Part shown: positions 35,258-40,181 of the stretch, in pieces
How positions within the stretch are numbered: position 1 is the stretch's first letter
How the letters are laid out: every line of letters starts with the position of its first letter
Assembly: GCF_016743335.1 (NCBI RefSeq)
Contig: NZ_WCJE01000020.1
Span: forward strand, 1 to 40,181
Length of the DNA: 40,181 nt
Reading direction: 5' to 3'
From: Streptococcus suis
GTDB taxonomy: Bacteria; Bacillota; Bacilli; Lactobacillales; Streptococcaceae
The notes under the pieces: model-generated
Database searches by the model: none
What the model was told of the DNA's origin: nothing
What the model saw: the letters and a program-made list of their open reading frames with translations, nothing else
Translations under genes and position numbers: made by a program

Positions 35258-36121
35258 ATGAAAAATTTTGGAGAAATTTTTAAAAAGTTTCGAGAATCGA
35301 GAGGATTAAAATTAAAAGATGTCGCAAAGGTTGGTATCTCAACGTCTCAGCTCTCTCGATTTGAGAAAGGAGAGACTGACTTAACGATTTCAAAGTTCTT
35401 ACTCATATTGGATGAAATTAACATGCCGATCGATGAATTTATGTATGCGGTTCATGATTTTCATAGAGATGAACTAAATGAGCTCCTGTCAAAAGTACGT
35501 TATTATGTATCTACTCGTGATGTCGAAGGCATGAAAAAACTTCTTTATTCTCAGATAGAATCGGAGGATAAACGGGAGAAATTTTATCACATCAATATCA
35601 TTTTATTAAAGATTCGCCTGCAAGATTTGTCAGGGGAAAATTATTACAATGATAAAGACTTAGATGAATTAACTGACTATTTATTTAGTGTGGAATACTG
35701 GGGCTATTATGAACTTTTGATTTTCATGAATACTTTAGATGTCTTGAAATATGATGTTTTCATAGTATTAGCGAGGGAAATGTCTAGACGGTCAGACTTT
35801 TTTAAAGAAATCCCTAATAATCGTCGTCTTATTTCTACGATGTTACTTAATGCCTATATCACCTGTATCGAACGGCAAAATCTTATAGATGCTTTGTATT
35901 TTGAGAAGCAATTGAAACAGTGCTTTTTTATCGAAACAGAAATTTATGAGAGACTTGTTTTTCTCTATGCTCAAAATCTTTATCGCTATCGCAAAACTGG
36001 AAGTAAATTTGCGATTGTGGAAATGAGGAAGTGTATTGGAGCGATGAAATTAGCAGGTAGTGATTATGTGGCACAGATTTATGAAGAACATTTGAAAAAA
36101 ATTTTAACAGAAAATAGTTAA
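35258..36121 (+). CDS. rgg: Rgg family SHP-responsive transcriptional regulator
   Basis: 287-residue regulator: N-terminal helix-turn-helix (about 5–60, KKFRESRGLKLKDVAKVGIS then SQLSRFEKGETDL) and a C-terminal all-helical repeat domain that binds the peptide. Start at 35258 (MKNFGEIF) behind GGAGGAGG; the ATG at 35237 has no suitable site. It sits between divergent shp and the suiABC genes, the standard layout for an Rgg that activates both shp and a RiPP operon. Length is typical for Rgg proteins. Confidence 0.92.
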   Translation: MKNFGEIFKKFRESRGLKLKDVAKVGISTSQLSRFEKGETDLTISKFLLILDEINMPIDEFMYAVHDFHRDELNELLSKVRYYVSTRDVEGMKKLLYSQIESEDKREKFYHINIILLKIRLQDLSGENYYNDKDLDELTDYLFSVEYWGYYELLIFMNTLDVLKYDVFIVLAREMSRRSDFFKEIPNNRRLISTMLLNAYITCIERQNLIDALYFEKQLKQCFFIETEIYERLVFLYAQNLYRYRKTGSKFAIVEMRKCIGAMKLAGSDYVAQIYEEHLKKILTENS

Positions 36122-36124
36122 TTG

Positions 36125-36170
36125 GCATATATGGGAACATTTTATTGTAATTGATTTAAAAGAATATACT
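36125..36170 (+). promoter_or_regulatory. suiA promoter with candidate Rgg operator
   Basis: GCATATATGGGAA (36125–36137) is identical to the motif upstream of shp. TTTAAA lies 17 bases downstream (36155–36160), and TATACT (36165–36170) is an alternative -10. No good -35 exists apart from the motif itself. I infer that SHP-bound Rgg activates here. Confidence 0.7.
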
Positions 36171-36201
36171 TACAGTATCACGTTCGAAAGGAGTAGCAAT
36201 T

Positions 36202-36270
36202 ATGTCAAAAGAACTTGAAAAAGTCCTTGAGTCTAGTGCTATGGCAAAAGGCGACGGTTGGCATGTATAA
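36202..36270 (+). CDS. suiA: Streptide-type RiPP precursor peptide SuiA
   Basis: 22 codons, too short for routine gene finding. AAGGAG lies 8 bases upstream of the ATG. The leader starts MSKELEKVLE and the core is AKGDGWHV (residues 15–22). The K-G-D-G-W motif (K16 to W20) is the site of the Lys–Trp carbon-carbon crosslink in streptide, the product of S. thermophilus StrA as I recall it. Here the tail is HV rather than KVM-type. No export signal is present; leader removal and export must be done by other proteins. Next come a terminator and suiB. Confidence 0.93.
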   Translation: MSKELEKVLESSAMAKGDGWHV

Positions 36271-36290
36271 AGTAATTTATACATAGGTTA

Positions 36291-36318
36291 AGCAGAGGTT
36301 ATTTTCCTCTGCTTTTTT
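36291..36318 (+). terminator. Terminator/attenuator between suiA and suiB
   Basis: Perfect 8-bp stem AGCAGAGG/CCTCTGCT with a seven-base loop and six T. Partial readthrough would set precursor mRNA well above enzyme mRNA, as in many RiPP clusters. Confidence 0.85.
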
Positions 36319-36333
36319 AAAGAGGTGTTCAAG

Positions 36334-37653
36334 ATGAGGACAATTTCAGAAGATATTTTATTTAGATTAGAAAAGTTTGGTGGAATTTTAATAAACAAAA
36401 CAAATTTTGAAAGAATAGAGTTAGATGAGACTGAGGCTTTCTTTCTATATTTAGTTCAAAATCATGGTATTGAAATTGCAACTTCTTTTTTTAAAAAAGA
36501 AATTGAGATGGGGAAACTAGAGAGAGCATTATCATTAAATATCTATTCTGATAATAATATTGAGGATTCATCGAACAATCCTTACGAGACTCTTCAAAAT
36601 GCGAGAAAGCATGTAGCAAAATTAAAAAAACATAACATACTGAGTTTTCCGCTTGAACTAGTAATATACCCCAGTATGTACTGTGATTTAAAATGTGGTT
36701 TTTGTTTTTTAGCAAATCGTGAAGATAGAAATGCCAAACCTGCTAAAGATTGGGAAAGAATTTTGCGCCAAGCAAAAGATAATGGAGTGTTAAGTGTTTC
36801 AATTTTAGGAGGGGAACCGACTAGATATTTTGATATTGATAATTTGTTGATAGCTTGTGAGGAACTAAAGATAAAGACTACTATAACAACTAATGCCCAA
36901 TTAATAAAGAAAAGTACAGTAGAAATTCTAGCTAAATCTAAATATATTACACCGGTTTTATCTTTGCAGACTTTAGATTCTAAATTAAATTTTGAATTAA
37001 TGGGGGTGAGACCTGATAGACAAATAAAATTAGCGAAGTACTTTAATGAGGTTGGAAAAAAATGTAGAATTAATGCAGTGTATACAAAGCAAAGCTATGA
37101 GCAAATTATAGAATTGGTTGATTTTTGTATAGAGAATAAAATAGATAGGTTTTCAGTAGCTAATTATTCTGAGGTAACAGGATATACGAAAATAAAGAAA
37201 AAATACGATTTGGCTGATTTGAGAAGGTTGAATGAGTATGTTACAGATTATATAACTCAACGTGAAGCAAATTTAAATTTTGCTACTGAGGGATGTCATC
37301 TTTTCACCGCTTATCCAGAGTTGATAAATAATTCAATTGAATTTTCAGAGTTTGACGAAATGTATTATGGATGTCGTGCAAAATATACTAAGATGGAAAT
37401 AATGTCTAATGGGGATATCTTGCCCTGCATTGCTTTTTTAGGAGTTAATCAAACTAAGCAGAATGCCTTTGAAAAAGATTTGTTAGATGTTTGGTATGAT
37501 GATCCGTTGTATGGAGGGATTCGTTCTTTTAGAACGAAGAATTCTAAGTGTTTATCTTGTGGATTGTTAAAAATTTGCGAGGGTGGCTGCTATATTAACT
37601 TGATCAAGGAGAAGAGTCCAGAATATTTTAGAGACTCAGTTTGCCAATTATGA
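36334..37653 (+). CDS. suiB: Radical SAM/SPASM peptide-crosslinking enzyme SuiB
   Basis: 439-residue enzyme that forms the Lys–Trp crosslink in the SuiA core. An N-terminal domain of about 100 residues (probable RiPP recognition element) is followed by the radical SAM motif C117-x3-C121-x2-C124 (YCDLKCGFC), the GGEPTRYF motif, and a C-terminal SPASM domain with many cysteines (GCRAKY, LPCIAF, CLSCGLLKICEGGC, DSVC) for two auxiliary clusters. Start at ATG 36334 behind AGAGG; a GTG three codons earlier overlaps that site. Its stop overlaps the suiC start by ATGA. The coding region is clearly more A/T-rich than the housekeeping genes. Confidence 0.93.
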   Translation: MRTISEDILFRLEKFGGILINKTNFERIELDETEAFFLYLVQNHGIEIATSFFKKEIEMGKLERALSLNIYSDNNIEDSSNNPYETLQNARKHVAKLKKHNILSFPLELVIYPSMYCDLKCGFCFLANREDRNAKPAKDWERILRQAKDNGVLSVSILGGEPTRYFDIDNLLIACEELKIKTTITTNAQLIKKSTVEILAKSKYITPVLSLQTLDSKLNFELMGVRPDRQIKLAKYFNEVGKKCRINAVYTKQSYEQIIELVDFCIENKIDRFSVANYSEVTGYTKIKKKYDLADLRRLNEYVTDYITQREANLNFATEGCHLFTAYPELINNSIEFSEFDEMYYGCRAKYTKMEIMSNGDILPCIAFLGVNQTKQNAFEKDLLDVWYDDPLYGGIRSFRTKNSKCLSCGLLKICEGGCYINLIKEKSPEYFRDSVCQL

Positions 37654-38741
37654 GTAAAAGATTTTTGAACTTATACATGATGAATATATTTTTGTCCGGA
37701 TTGCCCTACTATTTTATAGGTGTATTGCTCTTAAAGCATCTGGGCTTCTCTTTCACAGAAATAGCTACTTTATCAGTGATTACTGAGTTATGCGGCTCAG
37801 TTTTTGATATTCCTTTAAGTTTTCTTTCAAGTAAGTTTGGCTATAAGAAAATTTTGATTTTATCAAATTTGTTATTAACTTTAGCCCTATCTTGCTTACT
37901 GTTAGGACAATCAAAAATAATATATATTTCAGCGATATTTTTTGGCTTGTCAGAATCCTTATCTTCAGGCGTTCTTAATGCTTATAATTTTGAATTAATT
38001 GGCAACGAGCTAGTATATCAATCTTTTTTGAAATACCTCAATACGGTAAAATACATTTTTATAGCGATTATTACAATTATATCTCCCTATCTACTGAATA
38101 GGAATTATATTTATCCGATTATTATTTCGATTGTATTTGTCATTTTCAGCCTCTTAAATGTGATACAATTACCTGAAATAAAAAATGAATTACCTAATGA
38201 TTCAAGATTTTTTAGCTTTGATGATGTTAAAACGATTCCATGGTATTTACTACTGTTAGGAGTAGCATTCTCAACTCTAATTATGATCAGCAATTCCTAT
38301 GCAGGCATTTTTCTAAATGAACAGGGACTTTCACTAGATATGTTGGGCATAGTACTATTCATGTTTAATATAGCTATGGCTTTGGGGAGTTACCTAAAAA
38401 TGAAGTTTGAAATCAGTTTATTACTACCAGTGCTAGCTATTTTTATGTTTTTTCAAACGAATGTATTCATAGAAATTGTATTATTTTTATTGATGCGTGT
38501 TCTCAATTCAAGTTATAATAATCATTTTTATTCTATGTTTAATAGTTCGATAGAAAAAAATAGAGCAGTATCATGGTCGGTCTATAATTTATTTATTTCC
38601 ATTAGTTTTATGGTATCGGACTTTCTAGCTGGTATTTTCGCAGATAACTTTGGTATAAGGAGTAATTATTTACTATTTGGCATCATAACTTTGTTTTCCT
38701 TTTTATTCTTTTCATTTTCAAATAGAGAGGAAAGGACGTAA
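37650..38741 (+). CDS. suiC: MFS-type transporter of the streptide-like cluster (SuiC)
   Basis: 363-residue membrane protein with roughly ten to twelve hydrophobic segments and the MFS-like loop LSSKFGYKKILILS between the second and third. It overlaps suiB by ATGA and so is translated with it. By position it is the expected exporter (StrC equivalent); a protease domain is not visible, so leader cleavage must be carried out elsewhere. A/T-rich like suiB. The start at 37650 (MSKRFLNL) is preferred over an upstream codon inside suiB. Confidence 0.85.
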   Translation: MSKRFLNLYMMNIFLSGLPYYFIGVLLLKHLGFSFTEIATLSVITELCGSVFDIPLSFLSSKFGYKKILILSNLLLTLALSCLLLGQSKIIYISAIFFGLSESLSSGVLNAYNFELIGNELVYQSFLKYLNTVKYIFIAIITIISPYLLNRNYIYPIIISIVFVIFSLLNVIQLPEIKNELPNDSRFFSFDDVKTIPWYLLLLGVAFSTLIMISNSYAGIFLNEQGLSLDMLGIVLFMFNIAMALGSYLKMKFEISLLLPVLAIFMFFQTNVFIEIVLFLLMRVLNSSYNNHFYSMFNSSIEKNRAVSWSVYNLFISISFMVSDFLAGIFADNFGIRSNYLLFGIITLFSFLFFSFSNREERT

Positions 38742-38992
38742 GTTCAAATTCAGGCAGTCTACATCAGGGGACCCAATTTTAATAGGGTATTCCTTGAGGG
38801 GAAGGGTAATCATGGAACGAATGTTGAATGGACGGTAGTGGAAGGAGCCTAGGTAGTACAAGCATACTGGTAAAAATCAGACTTTAAGTTTTCTTTTGGT
38901 AATCTTTAATCTTTCTTTTAGGAAGGAAAGGTAAACTAGGAGCATATCAGGAAGGGATACGACTTCCTAAAGAAAGAAAAGGAATCTACATT
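38742..38992. other. Unassigned spacer after suiC
   Basis: 251 bases without a convincing gene on either strand. It is G-richer than suiC and includes short inverted repeats (AGGAAG/CTTCCT at about 38949–38969) but no clear terminator for suiC. A purine-rich AAAGGAA before 38993 is the ribosome binding site of the next gene. No promoter is secure. It may be another decayed mobile element, as its composition changes abruptly at the suiC stop, but I cannot name one. Confidence 0.4.
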
Positions 38993-40147
38993 ATGAAAAC
39001 AAATCTTAAAAAATTACTTTACTCTGGTGTTACTCTTATGAGTCTTGGTGTCTTAGCAGCATGTTCATCTACTTCAAGTTCAACGACTACTTCAAGCTCA
39101 GCAGCAACTAGTCAGACAAGTGTAGCGACAACTTCAAATAATAGCACTTCATCAGATTCAAGCTCGTCAACTATTGACTGGTCAGCCCTTCCAACGACAG
39201 AAGTGACGCTTTCAAATGATGGCTTGAAAATTACTGAGGGTGGAACCTATATTTTGACTGGTTCAACAACAGCTGGTGTAACGGTTGAAACAGATGCCAA
39301 TGTTCGCATCATTCTAGCAGGTGCTGAGATTTCAAGTTCTGATAACGCGGCTATCAATGTGATTAAGGCAGACAATGTTGAATTGGAAATCAAAGATGGT
39401 ACGACGAATACAGTGAAAGATACCAGCAATCATACAGATACCAATATTGAAGGGGCTATCCATGTTGAAGCTGATTTGACCATTACAGGAAATGGTAGCC
39501 TGACCGTTGAAGGCAACTTCCAAGACGGCATCGTATCGACAGATGACATGGTTATCAGTAGCGGAAACATCACTGTGACAGCAGTGGATGATGGTATCCG
39601 TGGTAAGGATTCATTGACAATCAATGGTGGTACAATCAATGTAACAGCAGGTGGTGATGGTATCAAGTCTACAAATGATACAGATACTACCAAAGGTTAT
39701 ACAACTATCACAGGTGGTGAAATTACTGTAAAAGCAGGTGATGATGGTATTAAAGCGGAGACGGCTTTGACAATTGACGGAGGTACCATTACAGTATCAG
39801 AATCAGTAGAAGCCTTGGAAGGAACTAATATCACTATCAACGGTGGTACAATTGATGTCTATGGTTCAGATGATGCCATCAACGCGGCAAGTACAACGTC
39901 ATCAGAAATCTTCATCAAGGTAACTGGTGGTGACTTGAAAGTTGCGGTTGGTAGTGGGGATACAGATGCCTTTGATGCTAATGGAGACATTTATATCTCA
40001 GGTGGTACAATTGATGTAACAGCTCAATCTGCTTTTGACTTCGACGGAACTGCTGAATTGACAGGAGGTACTGTGACAGTTAACGGTGAGCAGATTACTC
40101 AAATCACAGCAACAGGACCAGGTGCTGGTGGCCACGGTGGCTGGTAA
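38993..40147 (+). CDS. Carbohydrate-binding lipoprotein, Cthe_2159-like beta-helix
   Basis: 384 residues. Signal peptide with lipobox LAAC (cysteine 24), a Ser/Thr linker (about 25–60), then a series of beta-strand repeats of the form GGTIxV…DDGI (about 75–370), e.g. DDGIRGKDSLTINGGTI and DDGIKAETALTIDGGTI. This repeat identifies the carbohydrate-binding (Cthe_2159, polygalacturonate-binding) family, which has a parallel beta-helix with calcium sites. It is probably anchored on the cell surface. It ends GPGAGGHGGW. Ligand unknown. RBS AAAGGAA. Confidence 0.85.
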   Translation: MKTNLKKLLYSGVTLMSLGVLAACSSTSSSTTTSSSAATSQTSVATTSNNSTSSDSSSSTIDWSALPTTEVTLSNDGLKITEGGTYILTGSTTAGVTVETDANVRIILAGAEISSSDNAAINVIKADNVELEIKDGTTNTVKDTSNHTDTNIEGAIHVEADLTITGNGSLTVEGNFQDGIVSTDDMVISSGNITVTAVDDGIRGKDSLTINGGTINVTAGGDGIKSTNDTDTTKGYTTITGGEITVKAGDDGIKAETALTIDGGTITVSESVEALEGTNITINGGTIDVYGSDDAINAASTTSSEIFIKVTGGDLKVAVGSGDTDAFDANGDIYISGGTIDVTAQSAFDFDGTAELTGGTVTVNGEQITQITATGPGAGGHGGW

Positions 40148-40159
40148 TCAATAATAATA

Positions 40160-40181
40160 CAAAAGGGAGTGGGAAAGAACT
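40160..40181 (+). repeat. Start of an intergenic repeat cut by the window end
   Basis: The terminal bases include GGGAGTGGGAAAGAACT. The core AGTGGGAAAGAAC also occurs in reverse complement at about 4606–4621, at the edge of the palindrome-rich repeat before sufC. I infer a second member of that family in the opposite orientation. Confidence 0.45.

Overview
The window looks like chromosomal DNA of a low-GC streptococcus, most likely Streptococcus suis. The reasons are the gene order mecA–rgpG–sufCDSUB, the rimP–nusA–ylxRQ–infB–rbfA block, hit/ecsAB, ccrZ–trmB, the abundance of short palindromic intergenic repeats, and a streptide-type peptide cluster that I recall being studied as suiAB in S. 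suis. The species call is inference; the genus is well supported by the protein set.

Layout. (1) 1–4100: mecA and rgpG (cell-wall polymer initiation), then an IS1634-type insertion sequence bracketed by an exact 116-bp direct duplication of the rgpG tail, its terminator and an extended -10 promoter. (2) 4100–4706: repeat-rich spacer with a RUP-like MITE. (3) 4707–10180: the SUF iron-sulfur operon sufC-D-S-U-B, with a second MITE-like element between sufU and sufB. (4) 10181–10615: an array of about twelve small hairpins, then convergent dacA (PBP3-type carboxypeptidase, minus strand). (5) 12070–18052: oligopeptide ABC importer, oppA followed by oppD-F-B-C. (6) 18174–20206: Asp23-like protein and fatty acid kinase FakA. 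(7) 20307–22457: tsaE (apparently leaderless), a GNAT acetyltransferase and an LCP-family ligase. (8) 22671–25222: a small membrane-anchored protein and hit on the minus strand, divergent from ecsA-ecsB. (9) 25272–32585: ccrZ–trmB and the rimP–nusA–rnpM–ylxQ–infB–rbfA translation/transcription operon. (10) 32711–33382: a lipoprotein of unknown function. (11) 33404–35095: mobile-element debris, namely a likely group II intron 5' fragment, an IS630 element and an intron 3' end with maturase C-terminal remnant. (12) 35095–38741: an Rgg/SHP quorum-sensing pair controlling a radical-SAM RiPP cluster. Its parts are shp, rgg, suiA (22-residue precursor with core AKGDGWHV), suiB (SPASM radical SAM enzyme) and suiC (MFS-type exporter). 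(13) 38993–40147: a lipoprotein with Cthe_2159-like carbohydrate-binding beta repeats, followed by the start of another intergenic repeat.

The most interesting region is 35095–38741. The pheromone gene (23 codons) and the RiPP precursor (22 codons) are both very short. Their promoters share an exact 13-bp motif (GCATATATGGGAA), which is probably the Rgg operator. A terminator sits between suiA and suiB, so precursor should be made in excess over enzyme. The cluster is directly abutted by intron and IS remnants: the intron 3' end lies at the shp stop codon. The chemistry is that of the known streptide family, so the class is described; the particular core (HV tail), pheromone variant and boundary are what deserve checking.
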